Assembly (NCBI GenBank): GCA_900540175.1
Contig: UQFG01000002.1
Location: 89,092-153,091, forward strand
Source: an uncultured Mollicutes bacterium
GTDB lineage: Bacteria > Bacillota_I > Bacilli_A > Acholeplasmatales > Anaeroplasmataceae
Length of the DNA: 64,000 bases
Direction: 5' to 3'
Within the stretch, counting starts at the first letter, position 1. Each line of letters opens with the position of its first letter. Shown here piece after piece: positions 35,529 through 44,847 of the stretch. The notes below the pieces were generated by a model that was not told where the DNA came from, did no database searches, and worked only from the letters and a program-made list of their open reading frames with translations. Both the position numbers and the translations under genes were made by a program.

Positions 35529-37571
35529 CTAAAATGCCAACCCGATTAATTTAGAAAAGGGAAGATAAAGATAGATCGATGTCAAAACAATAAGTCCGAT
35601 CCAAAAAAGATGCATCCAAAGGGGAATCAAATAAGAAACCAAAAAACTTTCCCGTAAGGTGTATCCTTTGGATTTTAATTTGCTGATGGTTTGATGATAG
35701 TCCGGTTTTAAATAAAACAGCCAATAAAGAGTAAACCCACCAAGGATTGCAAAAATGAAAATAAGGATTAAAATCGGGGCGATCCGATCATAGTTTTCTT
35801 TATGACGGAAAGTTTGGATGACCAGTTGTTCATTGGCATAGTCCATGTCGTCGTTGACGAGTGTGTCGTTTAAAAAAGCAGAAAATTCTTTTTGATTACA
35901 GTCAATGAAGGTTATTGTTTTTGTCGGCCCGCCATACAAACTTTCCAACTTATCACATTCTAAAGTTGATACGATTTCTTCAAAAACCGGTTGGCTGACC
36001 CGGAGCGCAACCAACGGCGGATAGGTTCCATAAAGGGGACTTCGGACAAAAGTCAGTTCTTTTTGAATCTTTTTTCCGTTTTGATTTTCAAATGTAATTG
36101 TAAATTTTTTTCCGAAATAATCGTTTAAATCAAGATCTGTTATTGGAATACCGGTCAAAACGGAAAGATACTCTTTGGAAGTACAAAATTCATCTGAGTT
36201 GAGACCATCGTCTATGATAGGAGGAATTTTCCATAACAATAAGAAATTATTCAAACCGACCACACCTACCTTACCGTCGTTTCTATCGTATAAGAAAAAA
36301 AGATCGGTGGCTGTTTGTTCATTGGAAAAAACAAAGCAGTAATACGTTTCGGCTCGATGAATAAAGTCATCTAATTTGCTTTGATAATACGGTTCTTCTT
36401 CATTGGGAAGATATCGTTTATAGTCGGTTTCGTAAATTTCAATGGAAAGAGGGGTTGAATTGAAAGTGCGGACTGTCAGCGGATTTTGTGATTCATTTTG
36501 TTTTGGAACATAATCTTCATTTTTCATCTGTGATAAATCTGTGTTTTGGAAAGACAAATCGTATAAATAATCACTGATGTACAATGTATGATCTTTTAAT
36601 GTTTCTTTTGTTCCGTTTCTGTACAAAACCGGCGTGACAATCAATTGGTCGCAGATTACATATTGTTCTGTTTCTCGGAACAACCAAAACTCCTTTTCAA
36701 TGGATATCGCTTCCGGAAACGAATAAGAAGCTGTCCCGGTATAAACGGGAATGTTTTGATAATCGATGGCTCTTTTTGCAAGAGTAAGATAGTCTGTACG
36801 ATAGATCAAAGAACATACACAAGTCGTTAATAAGAGAAGATAAAGGAACAGATGACTGAAAATGCTGACTTTTTTGGACTTATGTACAAATAAGTTCCAC
36901 GCATTCCCCAATCGAAAATGCCGTTTTTTTCTTTCCTTCTTTTTTTCATTTTGTACCAACAGCGGCTTATTTTGAAAAACTGTTTTGATTTGATGGTCGA
37001 CGATTTCTAAAACAAGCGAGGCATTCATTCGATCGGCTTGATCGTGACTGGTTAAAACTACCAAGACGTCTTGACTCAGACGGCGAATTTCTTCCAAAAA
37101 AAGCGGTTTGCTGTCTTTGTCGATGTTGCATAAAGCCTCATCCAATAACGTGATATCCGCTTTGATAATCAGGGCTATGATCAAATTGATTTTTTGAAGT
37201 TCTCCACCGGAAAGAAGGGCGGCTTTACGATGCAGAAGATACATCAGTTCAAACTTATTAAAATAAAATTCGGCCTCTTTCATTTCCCGGTTTGTTAAAA
37301 ACATGTTTAAATTTTGATACACAGTCAAATACGGAAAAAGGTTATCTTGATAAAAAGCGTAAAAGATTTCCTGTTCTGTTTTTTCATTTTTGGTTATTGT
37401 TCCTTGATATGATAACTTTTTTCCAGCTATCAAATCTAAAAAAGTAGTTTTGCCGCTTCCTGTTTTACCGAATAGTAAGACCAAACCGCGATTGGGCAGT
37501 GTGACAGATACATCTTTAAAAATCTGTTTTTCTTTAAATTGCAAATTGATGTGATTGAATTGAATCATCAT
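35529..37571 (-). CDS. ABC ATPase-permease fusion, type A (paralogue of 39350-41518)
   Basis: 680 residues. Walker A GKTGSGKT (35-42), signature LLSGGELQK, Walker B ITLLDEALCNID (the usual Pro after DE is Ala), H-loop LTSHDQ. Basic linker (KNEKKKERKKRHF type), span at about 230-250, extracytoplasmic region with repeated LYISDYLYD-type segment, and three spans near the end (FIFAILGGFTLYWLFY, VSYLIPLWMHLFWIGLIVL). Starts behind AAGGAG 12 bases after the secreted protein gene. Confidence 0.82.
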   Translation of the reverse strand: MMIQFNHINLQFKEKQIFKDVSVTLPNRGLVLLFGKTGSGKTTFLDLIAGKKLSYQGTITKNEKTEQEIFYAFYQDNLFPYLTVYQNLNMFLTNREMKEAEFYFNKFELMYLLHRKAALLSGGELQKINLIIALIIKADITLLDEALCNIDKDSKPLFLEEIRRLSQDVLVVLTSHDQADRMNASLVLEIVDHQIKTVFQNKPLLVQNEKKKERKKRHFRLGNAWNLFVHKSKKVSIFSHLFLYLLLLTTCVCSLIYRTDYLTLAKRAIDYQNIPVYTGTASYSFPEAISIEKEFWLFRETEQYVICDQLIVTPVLYRNGTKETLKDHTLYISDYLYDLSFQNTDLSQMKNEDYVPKQNESQNPLTVRTFNSTPLSIEIYETDYKRYLPNEEEPYYQSKLDDFIHRAETYYCFVFSNEQTATDLFFLYDRNDGKVGVVGLNNFLLLWKIPPIIDDGLNSDEFCTSKEYLSVLTGIPITDLDLNDYFGKKFTITFENQNGKKIQKELTFVRSPLYGTYPPLVALRVSQPVFEEIVSTLECDKLESLYGGPTKTITFIDCNQKEFSAFLNDTLVNDDMDYANEQLVIQTFRHKENYDRIAPILILIFIFAILGGFTLYWLFYLKPDYHQTISKLKSKGYTLRESFLVSYLIPLWMHLFWIGLIVLTSIYLYLPFSKLIGLAF

Positions 37572-37583
37572 GAACCACTCCTT

Positions 37584-38405
37584 TTAAATATAAACTATCC
37601 AATTTGTATCAAGACAGTATTTATCATTGAAAATGAAATGAATTCCATCGGATACTCTTTGATAAAGATAAAGACCTTCGACATTCCCGCCTTTGTAACT
37701 TAATTTTACGATTGGTTCTTTCATATAATAATAGTAATCGATTCCGTTTCGATAAGTGCGGTTGTTTTTGGTAATGGTTTTATACACGATGCCGCACATT
37801 TGAATATAATAAAGTTGAAAACTGGCCCGGTACTGATAACGATAATAACCACTTTCCGGAATTGTATAACTTTTAACGATTCTCGTTCCTGCTACTGTAC
37901 TGTATGATGTTTCGTTGCGTATGGAAGTTGATATGGTTTCTTGTAAAGATTGTTGGAGTTGATAAGATATTTCGGCAATGGGAAAACCAATTTTCTCTTT
38001 TAAATTTTGTGTAAAAACAGTAGATGTTTCACTTGTGACGATTTTTTCATAGGTAGTAGTTTCTGTTTTTTCTTCTATGTATTCTATTGTAAAGGTACTG
38101 CCTTTGGCGGCAGTGGAATAGTCTAAAATATTTTCTCCGCTAATACATTTATATGGTAAACTAACAGGTTTAGAAGCCTTCCAAATTCGATAATATAAAT
38201 CGGTAGCGATGTTTTCTTCATATTGTGTCAAAGATTGTACGATACTGAAATTCCCAAAAGTAGAATCGCTAAGCGAAGGAAGACTATCGAAAGAATCGCA
38301 AACTTCCGAACCTTCTGGCGGCATAATGGAAAAAGCATAACCTTGTACAAAAAAAGATGTTATTATGCTGAATAAAATTAAAAAGAATGCAGTTATTTTT
38401 TTCAT
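37584..38405 (-). CDS. secreted protein of unknown function heading an ABC operon
   Basis: 273 residues with a clear signal peptide (KKITAFFLILFSIITSFF then VQGYA). The mature part is Ser/Thr/Tyr-rich and probably beta-structured. A stretch of alternating polar residues (about 110-175: IEYIEEKTETTTYEKIVTSE, LQETISTSIRNETSYSTV) is followed by SYTIPESGYYRYQYRASFQL. Such alternation is seen in the insertion loops of beta-pore-forming proteins, but also in ordinary cell-surface proteins. It is the first gene of an operon with two ABC fusions that could export it, sense it or protect against it. No family recognised. Confidence 0.75.
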   Translation of the reverse strand: MKKITAFFLILFSIITSFFVQGYAFSIMPPEGSEVCDSFDSLPSLSDSTFGNFSIVQSLTQYEENIATDLYYRIWKASKPVSLPYKCISGENILDYSTAAKGSTFTIEYIEEKTETTTYEKIVTSETSTVFTQNLKEKIGFPIAEISYQLQQSLQETISTSIRNETSYSTVAGTRIVKSYTIPESGYYRYQYRASFQLYYIQMCGIVYKTITKNNRTYRNGIDYYYYMKEPIVKLSYKGGNVEGLYLYQRVSDGIHFIFNDKYCLDTNWIVYI

Positions 38406-38706
38406 GTTAATTCCCCTCCTTTTTAAATAAATCGATGTTTTTGTTAATGAAAATTAAAAAGAAGAATCCATTTTTCTTTAAAATATACTATTTTGATAAT
38501 AAAAACATACGAATTATATTTAATATTATACATGAACAACAAGTATTTGTAAAATAATTTTACGTGTTTTTGTTTTTAAAACAACAATTATGATAAAATT
38601 TCATAAAAACGTTGAATTAATTTTATCGTGAATTACAATTCATATAAAAATCATTGAGTGCTTTTTCCAAATATGGTATAATCAAAAAAATAAGGAGGAA
38701 AGTACG
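38406..38706. promoter_or_regulatory. A/T-rich divergent region with the deaminase promoter
   Basis: TTGAGT (38654-38659), 17 bases, TATAAT (38677-38682) and AAGGAGG form a strong plus-strand start for the cytidine deaminase. The minus-strand operon ribosome site (GGAGGGG) lies at 38408-38421 and TATAAT-like boxes occur at 38510-38532 on that strand. The rest is A/T-rich with no other gene. Confidence 0.65.
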
Positions 38707-39132
38707 ATGGATATATGGGAAAAATTGTTATTAAAGGCAAAGGAAGAATATCACCCGGAAAAGGTTTCGCCGTTTATTGAGGCTCATCACGTTGCCTGTG
38801 CCTTAGAAAGTAAAGACGGCACGATTTTTACCGGTTTTTGTATTGAAAGTTGCAGTGGTGTTTTGAATTTGTGTGCGGAAAGAACTGCCGCGCTAAACAT
38901 GTATATCAATAGTGGTCAAACACAGGTCAAACGGTTGATTGTAGTAAGCGACCAAATTCCGTCAAAAGGAAGTAATGCTATTTTATGTGGGGCTTGCCGC
39001 GAGTTTTTTCTGCAACTGAATCAGGCTAACGAAGAGATGGAAATTATGATCGACTATGAAAAAAGAGAAACGATTTTGTTGCGGGAATTGATTCCTCAAT
39101 GGTGGGGAAATGAACGATATTCAAAAAAATAA
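38707..39132 (+). CDS. cdd: cytidine deaminase
   Basis: Zinc hydrolase converting cytidine/deoxycytidine to uridine/deoxyuridine. 141 residues with HHVACAL, the zinc/proton-shuttle motif CAERTA (Cys56, Glu58) and CGACRE (Cys94, Cys97). Slightly longer and less canonical than housekeeping Cdd (CGACREFF, no preceding Pro), so a specialised nucleoside deaminase, such as a blasticidin-S-deaminase-like enzyme, cannot be excluded. Own promoter; it sits between the two ABC operons. Confidence 0.85.
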   Translation: MDIWEKLLLKAKEEYHPEKVSPFIEAHHVACALESKDGTIFTGFCIESCSGVLNLCAERTAALNMYINSGQTQVKRLIVVSDQIPSKGSNAILCGACREFFLQLNQANEEMEIMIDYEKRETILLRELIPQWWGNERYSKK

Positions 39133-39197
39133 AATTTCAACGAATGAATTTGTTTTTATAATAAATTTACCATTTTGATTGACAAATTTATTTTTCG

Positions 39198-39349
39198 TTG
39201 CTATTTTTTTAAAAAATTGTTATAATATTCGTAAAAATAATAAGCTCATTGACTATACAAATATAGTTTTCAATATAGAAATTAAAAAATTATTATGAAA
39301 TTATTTTGCAACGCTGTTTACAGAAAAGTTATAGAAAGTAGTTGATACT
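39198..39349 (+). promoter_or_regulatory. promoter and long leader of the second ABC pair
   Basis: TTGCTA (39198-39203), 17 bases, TATAAT (39221-39226). A leader of about 115 bases precedes the TTG start at 39350; it contains a TATA-rich repeat (TATACAAATATAG...CAATATAG) but no terminator hairpin. The ribosome site is weak (AGAAAGTAG), so translation could be regulated. Confidence 0.5.
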
Positions 39350-41518
39350 TTGATTGAAATTACGAATCTTACGAAAAAGTTCCATGATAAAGTTGTTTTG
39401 AAAAACATTTCTTTATCTTTCCCCGAAAAAGGATTGGTAGTGATAGAAGGCGAAAGCGGTTGTGGCAAAACAACTTTTTTAAATATTTTATCATTCAACG
39501 ACTTCAGTTACGAAGGAACGGTTTCCTTTAACGGAAAAGTTTTTTCCCGTAAAGATGTATCTGCTTTTAAAGCGCAGAATATCTATTATCATACAGCGGA
39601 TCACAATATGCTTGATTATCTAACGGTAGAAGAAAATTTCCATTTGCAGTTTGATGGTTTTGAAGAGAAAATAAAAGCGTATCTTTACCGCTATCATTTG
39701 GATTATCTGTGGCGCCAAAAGGTCCAAACTCTTTCTTCCGGTGAACGGCAAAAAGTAAGTCTGTTTTTTGCGTTAATTCGGAAAGCGCCGATTACAATTT
39801 TAGATGAACCGCTTTCCAATATCGATTCGGTCGATAAAAACGCACTGAAAGAGGAACTGAAGCAGTTGTCAAAGGAATGTCTGGTGATTTTAAGTGCCCA
39901 TAAGCAAGATGCTTTGATGGAAGCGGATGTTCATTTAAAATTTAGCAACCATGAATTGAAAGGAAATTTTTTTCTTGAAACAGAAAAAATCGTAAATCCT
40001 ACTGTATCTTTATTGCCGAAAAGAAAAATGATTGGGACGGCTTTTAAAACGGAATTGAAAAAGTGGTTTGGTCTTGGCACGGTTTTTGATGTAGCCGTTT
40101 ACGGCTTGTTTTTGCTTAGTTTGATATTTTTAAATGGCTTTTTGATTCGAGAAAAAGATATATGGGATTATTATATCCGAAATACCAGTGTCGGAGTATA
40201 TCAAATCAGTCAACAATTACAAGATCGATACAATGCCGTTACGATGTATGAAGAATGGGATCATGCGTTAGGCTATCCGATCTTACAAAGCGAACAAGAT
40301 GGAAAACTTTCAACTTTATTCGGAAGTACATCAATTCGAGTGACGGATTCGTTTCTTTTCAATGGTCGGAAAGTAAAATTAGTCGATAAAACGGTGTACC
40401 TTTCCGATTATTTATATGACTATTATTCGTTTTCTTCCAGTAGTTTTTTTGGTTTTGAGTCCCCTCACGATGAAAGAATTTATCCGGAGGGATTACCGGA
40501 TCCAAGTGGAGGAACGATTCCTTATTCCGGTGTAACGACTTATTATCCGCTGGACATTGAGATTTATCAAACCAATTATCGTCAAATGATGGAAAAACTA
40601 TCCACGGAAGAATACCAAATTTTTATTACAAATTATTGTATGCCTTTATACATGAATCAAGCAACATTCGATGAGATTTGTCAATTTAGATATGATGGGA
40701 TCTGGTGTCAAAGCACAACGGGAAATGCCGTTCATATTTTATGTTACGATGAGGAAAACAACCGCAAGTATGGGCAAGAAGGCGTGATGCAAGAAAATGC
40801 CATTATGGACTCGGTAAACTATGAATTTTTTGGACCGAGTACTTATTTATGGGCATTCGATAATCGCTTTGTGTCCGATGAATTGCCAAAAGTCGGTTCT
40901 GTTGTTGATTTATCCGTTGTTTTAAACGGAAAAACCTACCAACGGACGTTAACCTATCAAGGAAGTGTTTACTACCAGAATTATGCCAGTTCTATTCCTC
41001 CGGGATTTGAAGTGGGTACATCATCCTTATTAAAGCAACCACCGATAGTATTTGTTTCTTCCAACGTTTATGAAGAAATTTATCAGGCATTGGATTACGG
41101 AAATAAAAAGAATTTTTTACAAGCAGAGGAAAAATATACGATTGATTTTGAACAATCGGATTATCAATCATTATTAGAAGCGATTGTAAACCAACCGAAT
41201 GCATTTTATTTTATGGAATATCCATTGGTTCAAAGTGTTTTTAATCAAACCGGTTTAGCACCGCTTTTATTTAAGATTGCTTTTGGTATCAGTAGTACTT
41301 TATGGTTGGTGTCGGTTGGATTATATGATTTTTGGTATGTAAAAAAAGAAATTCGGACGATGACTTTTTTAACCAATAAAGGAATGGTAAAAACAGATGT
41401 TTATAAATTGGTCTTTTATCCGAAAATAGTAAGAAATATCGTTTTATTAGCGTTATCCGTCGGTCTTTTTTTCCTTGTAAAACCGTATTTGATTTTACTG
41501 GTCGTGCAGGTGATCTAA
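39350..41518 (+). CDS. ABC ATPase-permease fusion, type A (second copy)
   Basis: 722 residues starting at TTG 39350 (read MIEITNLTKKFHDKVVLKNI). ABC domain: Walker A GESGCGKT (34-41), signature LSSGERQK, Walker B ITILDEPLSNID, H-loop ILSAHKQ. One span at about 240-262, a roughly 370-residue external region with KTVYLSDYLYDYY, and three spans at the end (LLFKIAFGISSTLWLVSVGL ... ILLVVQVI). Same architecture and motif style as 35529-37571. The type B partner starts on the next base after the stop. Confidence 0.82.
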   Translation: MIEITNLTKKFHDKVVLKNISLSFPEKGLVVIEGESGCGKTTFLNILSFNDFSYEGTVSFNGKVFSRKDVSAFKAQNIYYHTADHNMLDYLTVEENFHLQFDGFEEKIKAYLYRYHLDYLWRQKVQTLSSGERQKVSLFFALIRKAPITILDEPLSNIDSVDKNALKEELKQLSKECLVILSAHKQDALMEADVHLKFSNHELKGNFFLETEKIVNPTVSLLPKRKMIGTAFKTELKKWFGLGTVFDVAVYGLFLLSLIFLNGFLIREKDIWDYYIRNTSVGVYQISQQLQDRYNAVTMYEEWDHALGYPILQSEQDGKLSTLFGSTSIRVTDSFLFNGRKVKLVDKTVYLSDYLYDYYSFSSSSFFGFESPHDERIYPEGLPDPSGGTIPYSGVTTYYPLDIEIYQTNYRQMMEKLSTEEYQIFITNYCMPLYMNQATFDEICQFRYDGIWCQSTTGNAVHILCYDEENNRKYGQEGVMQENAIMDSVNYEFFGPSTYLWAFDNRFVSDELPKVGSVVDLSVVLNGKTYQRTLTYQGSVYYQNYASSIPPGFEVGTSSLLKQPPIVFVSSNVYEEIYQALDYGNKKNFLQAEEKYTIDFEQSDYQSLLEAIVNQPNAFYFMEYPLVQSVFNQTGLAPLLFKIAFGISSTLWLVSVGLYDFWYVKKEIRTMTFLTNKGMVKTDVYKLVFYPKIVRNIVLLALSVGLFFLVKPYLILLVVQVI

Positions 41519-43648
41519 ATGAGAATAGAATTGATCAATCTGAATTTCAAATATAAAAAAAGATCCAAACGAATGATTTTAAAGGAAATCGATTTGAAAA
41601 TCGAACATCCCGGACTTTACGGACTTTCCGGCGTCAACGGCAGCGGAAAAACGACGCTTTTGAAACTGCTGAAAAAAATTCTTAAACCGACAGAAGGAAA
41701 AGTCATATACGATCAATTGGATCTTAAAGATATCGGGTATGTTGATAGCCGTTGTCTTGTATTTAAAAATTTAACTCTGTTCGAAAATCTTTTGCTGTTT
41801 TCCGATCAGGTGGAAAAAATAAAAACTATTCTCGAACAACTGGATTTAACTGCCGTCCGAGATACCCGTGCCAAGAAACTTTCTTTCGGTGAAAAACAGC
41901 GGTTGTGTATTGCCAGAGCCATTTTACAAGACACTCCGGTTCTTCTTCTAGATGAACCGACCAGTCATTTAGACTATGTTTCGGCGCAAAAAGTATTGCG
42001 TTGCTTAAAGGAACTTTCCAAAAACCATATTATTCTTTTTACATCGCATTATGCTGATGAAATCGAACAGTATTGTGATACGATTTATTATCTTGAAGAA
42101 GCAAGTATCCGCATTGAACAACGCATCGATCGAAAAAAAACTTTTGTTTCTTTGCCTTCTATTCAAAAAATCAATCATCGACTTTTGATGAAAACATTGA
42201 TTTCGGCTTTTGATTATGCCTTTCCGTTATTAACAGCGTTTGTAACTTTTTTTCTGATGATCTTTTTTCACTATGGCTCATTAAATTGGGTCGATGTCAT
42301 GGCTTTTGAAACCAATCAATATACCGATCAGTCCTACATTGTGGCCGAAAATCGGAATATTGAAAAACAAACTTTTTTACCGGAGGTTGAAATACCAAAT
42401 TCGGTTTTAGAAAAATACAATTGGGAAAAAATGTATGCCAATGCCAATTTCATTGGATACAGTGATTTTGATATTCAAACCACAAACGTGGATACATCGA
42501 GCGGATTTTATAAATTGAATATGAAATATATTTCCATTGATCATACACTCGAAGATAATGTGATTGTCGTATCGGATTATTTGTATCACACGTTATCGCT
42601 TTATGGATTATTGGAAAAAGAAACGGTGCGTATTTCCGGTCTTCCTTTTGTCGTTCGACAAGGAATTAAGACCAACTATGAAAGTTTGGTAGTTCAAGAT
42701 GATATCATAGAAGTTGCGGAAATCAATGAATTCGGAGAAGTGAAAACCAAAAAGTATTATCGTTGGGAAACGTTGGATTTGTATAAAACGGAATACAACT
42801 ACCTTTATTTTTGGGTACAAATGAACGAACGAACATTAAATACCATCCTAGGTGAGAAAATAGAAGATATTATAAATACAAAACAAGCATTCGATATTAT
42901 CTTTGCCGATCAATTGGAAGAAGATTATTCCGACCTTTTCACCGACGAAAACGGCGTTTTTATCACCTCGGATTTAAGTGGCGGCGTTATTGGAGGGAAT
43001 ATTTCATTTGCCTTTTCATCCGAATATGGGATGCATCCGATCCGTCTGCATGTACTTGGTCGTATTACCGATCTTTCCAAAACCATCCTGTTTAAAAACG
43101 AAGCCAGTTATAAAGCGGCCTTAAAAACAATGTATTCCTCCTCTTTGACGTACAGTATTCCCTCTTCTGAAGTTTCTTCTCAAATGATTCGGGAACTAGT
43201 GGAAAATCAGTTGTTTTTAGCACAGGAAATGGTATATGAACATTTGAAATTAAAAGATACGATTCAATACAGTCAAATTCTTTATCGACGGTTATCCGGC
43301 ATTTTGATTGGTGTTGCGATTTTTCTTTATGGAATGGAACTGTTCTTTGAAAGTTATTTTGCCAAAGAGAAGATTACCATTTTAAAACAATGTTCCGTTT
43401 CTAAAGAATATCGCCGTAAAAATATTTTATGGGATGTCGTTGTCAAAAGCTTTTTGTTTGGAATGGTTTTCGGCCTATTATTTTTAATATTTTGTTTGAC
43501 GCCACTCAATGGATATTTACTGCAACAAATGAATATTTCAGGTCAAATATTTCCTGATTTTAACAGTTTTCTTTTTATACTTTTTTTATCGTTTATAATC
43601 ATCGGGCATACGATAAAATGGATCTTTTTATGGCGGTATGCACATTAA
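41519..43648 (+). CDS. ABC ATPase-permease fusion, type B (second copy)
   Basis: 709 residues. Walker A GVNGSGKT (38-45), signature LSFGEKQR, Walker B VLLLDEPTSHLD, H-loop LFTSHYAD; linker, span at about 232-252, external region with NVIVVSDYLYHTLS, then three spans (ILIGVAIFLYGMELFFESYF, SFLFGMVFGLLFLIFCL, FLFILFLSFIIIGHTI). Closest in the window to 33319-35520 (same DEPTSH and GEKQR style). Ends before a strong terminator. Confidence 0.82.
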   Translation: MRIELINLNFKYKKRSKRMILKEIDLKIEHPGLYGLSGVNGSGKTTLLKLLKKILKPTEGKVIYDQLDLKDIGYVDSRCLVFKNLTLFENLLLFSDQVEKIKTILEQLDLTAVRDTRAKKLSFGEKQRLCIARAILQDTPVLLLDEPTSHLDYVSAQKVLRCLKELSKNHIILFTSHYADEIEQYCDTIYYLEEASIRIEQRIDRKKTFVSLPSIQKINHRLLMKTLISAFDYAFPLLTAFVTFFLMIFFHYGSLNWVDVMAFETNQYTDQSYIVAENRNIEKQTFLPEVEIPNSVLEKYNWEKMYANANFIGYSDFDIQTTNVDTSSGFYKLNMKYISIDHTLEDNVIVVSDYLYHTLSLYGLLEKETVRISGLPFVVRQGIKTNYESLVVQDDIIEVAEINEFGEVKTKKYYRWETLDLYKTEYNYLYFWVQMNERTLNTILGEKIEDIINTKQAFDIIFADQLEEDYSDLFTDENGVFITSDLSGGVIGGNISFAFSSEYGMHPIRLHVLGRITDLSKTILFKNEASYKAALKTMYSSSLTYSIPSSEVSSQMIRELVENQLFLAQEMVYEHLKLKDTIQYSQILYRRLSGILIGVAIFLYGMELFFESYFAKEKITILKQCSVSKEYRRKNILWDVVVKSFLFGMVFGLLFLIFCLTPLNGYLLQQMNISGQIFPDFNSFLFILFLSFIIIGHTIKWIFLWRYAH

Positions 43649-43660
43649 TTTAACATATGA

Positions 43661-43703
43661 AACAGATTGGATTTTATTTTAATTGGATCCAATCTGTTTT
43701 TAT
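43661..43703 (+). terminator. terminator of the second ABC pair
   Basis: AACAGATTGGAT pairs with ATCCAATCTGTT around an A/T-rich loop, followed by a T tract. Confidence 0.85.
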
Positions 43704-43710
43704 TATTAGA

Positions 43711-44112
43711 TTATTTATAAAAACTACTTTCCGAAATGCGTAAACGCTCTAGCGTTTCTGTTAAAGATTGTTCTTTATTAGAATATTTTTCAACTTCAAG
43801 GTCAAAATTATCGGGCAAACGAAGAAATGGTCTGCCAAGATGTTTGCCTTTTAATCTGGCAGTTTCGATGCCCTCTTTTTGACGAGAACGAATTAAATCC
43901 CATTCATTTTGGGCAACAAAAGATAGAATTTGCAAAACAAGATCGTTTATAAAACCATTCATTAAAGAATTGGGAGAGATTTAAGCATTGAAAGCCGGCA
44001 TATCGATCACAAAGACAGACACACGAATATAAGTCAAATAAGGTCATTCTTCCGTAATCATTTTGTAACTTCTATCCAAACGATTGATATTTTGATCCAT
44101 AGAAAAACTCAT
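43711..44112 (-). pseudogene. serine recombinase (resolvase) remnant
   Basis: Minus-strand pieces of a resolvase/invertase: INRLDRSYKMITEE, then FVIDMP with changes of frame, then GFINDLVLQILSFVAQNEWD and KEGIETARLKGKHLGRP to a short helix-turn-helix tail. The first 60 or so residues with the catalytic serine are gone and stops interrupt the frame. It marks a decayed mobile element. Confidence 0.75.
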
Positions 44113-44346
44113 ATGGAAGCATAAATTACAGATTCATCATTCCTTAGTAAAATGACCTTGCAATTTAAAATAGGGAAAAAGATCAAAAAACTGTTGAAAA
44201 ACAATCTTATGAAAAAGTGTTATCGGATTGAAAACCGATGAAACATTTGCGATTCAGCAAAAATATTTGCTTGCAACCATTTATATTAATGGGAAATATT
44301 ATGATACAATCCAATTAATTTTATAGAAAATAAAAATAATTGGCAC

Positions 44347-44392
44347 AATCTCCTTTCTTCATTCTGTATTAGGAATAGAAAGGAGATTTTTT
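44347..44392. terminator. strong hairpin in an otherwise empty stretch
   Basis: AATCTCCTTTCT pairs with AGAAAGGAGATT and a T tract follows on the plus strand. The surrounding 44113-44503 holds no gene that I can support; it is probably remnant mobile DNA. Confidence 0.7.
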
Positions 44393-44503
44393 CGTTTATG
44401 AACAATCAATGAATACCCTCCCTTATTTTGGAAGATGTAATCATCCTCGTACAACCATGTGGAATTTATCGAAGTTCGTGCCCAATATCAAATTGAAATG
44501 TAT

Positions 44504-44677
44504 TTAATTGTCATCATAATGGATATCTTCTTTTTTATCCCTTAAGTTATTTTTAATATCCTTAAGTATTAATTTTTCAATAACATTAGAAACTTTATTT
44601 TCTCCTCCAACGGACTCTTTAATCACAAAACTGTTTTGTTTTTTTACTCTTAAAATATTTAGTTTAATTTCTTCTAT
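44504..44677 (-). CDS. possible short ORF downstream of the RHS protein (non-canonical start)
   Basis: After AAAAGGAG the frame opens for 57 codons (EEIKLNILRVKKQNSF ... KDIKNNLRDKKEDIHYDD). The codon nine bases from the ribosome site is ATA, not ATG, so it is either a rare start or a mutated gene. Lys/Asn-rich, no family. It could be a decayed companion of the RHS-like gene upstream. Confidence 0.3.
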   Translation of the reverse strand: MEEIKLNILRVKKQNSFVIKESVGGENKVSNVIEKLILKDIKNNLRDKKEDIHYDDN

Positions 44678-44847
44678 AAATTTATTCTCCTTTTAAATTA
44701 AATGTAAGCTGGGTATCCCAGTTGATAAACGAGGCGTGTGTTGCAGAGTGTTGCCCCCCTTATCCTGTTTACAAAAATTTATCAAAATCATTTATTTCAA
44801 TTAGTATATCTAAAAAGCTCCTTTCAATAGTAACGGACATTTGAACA

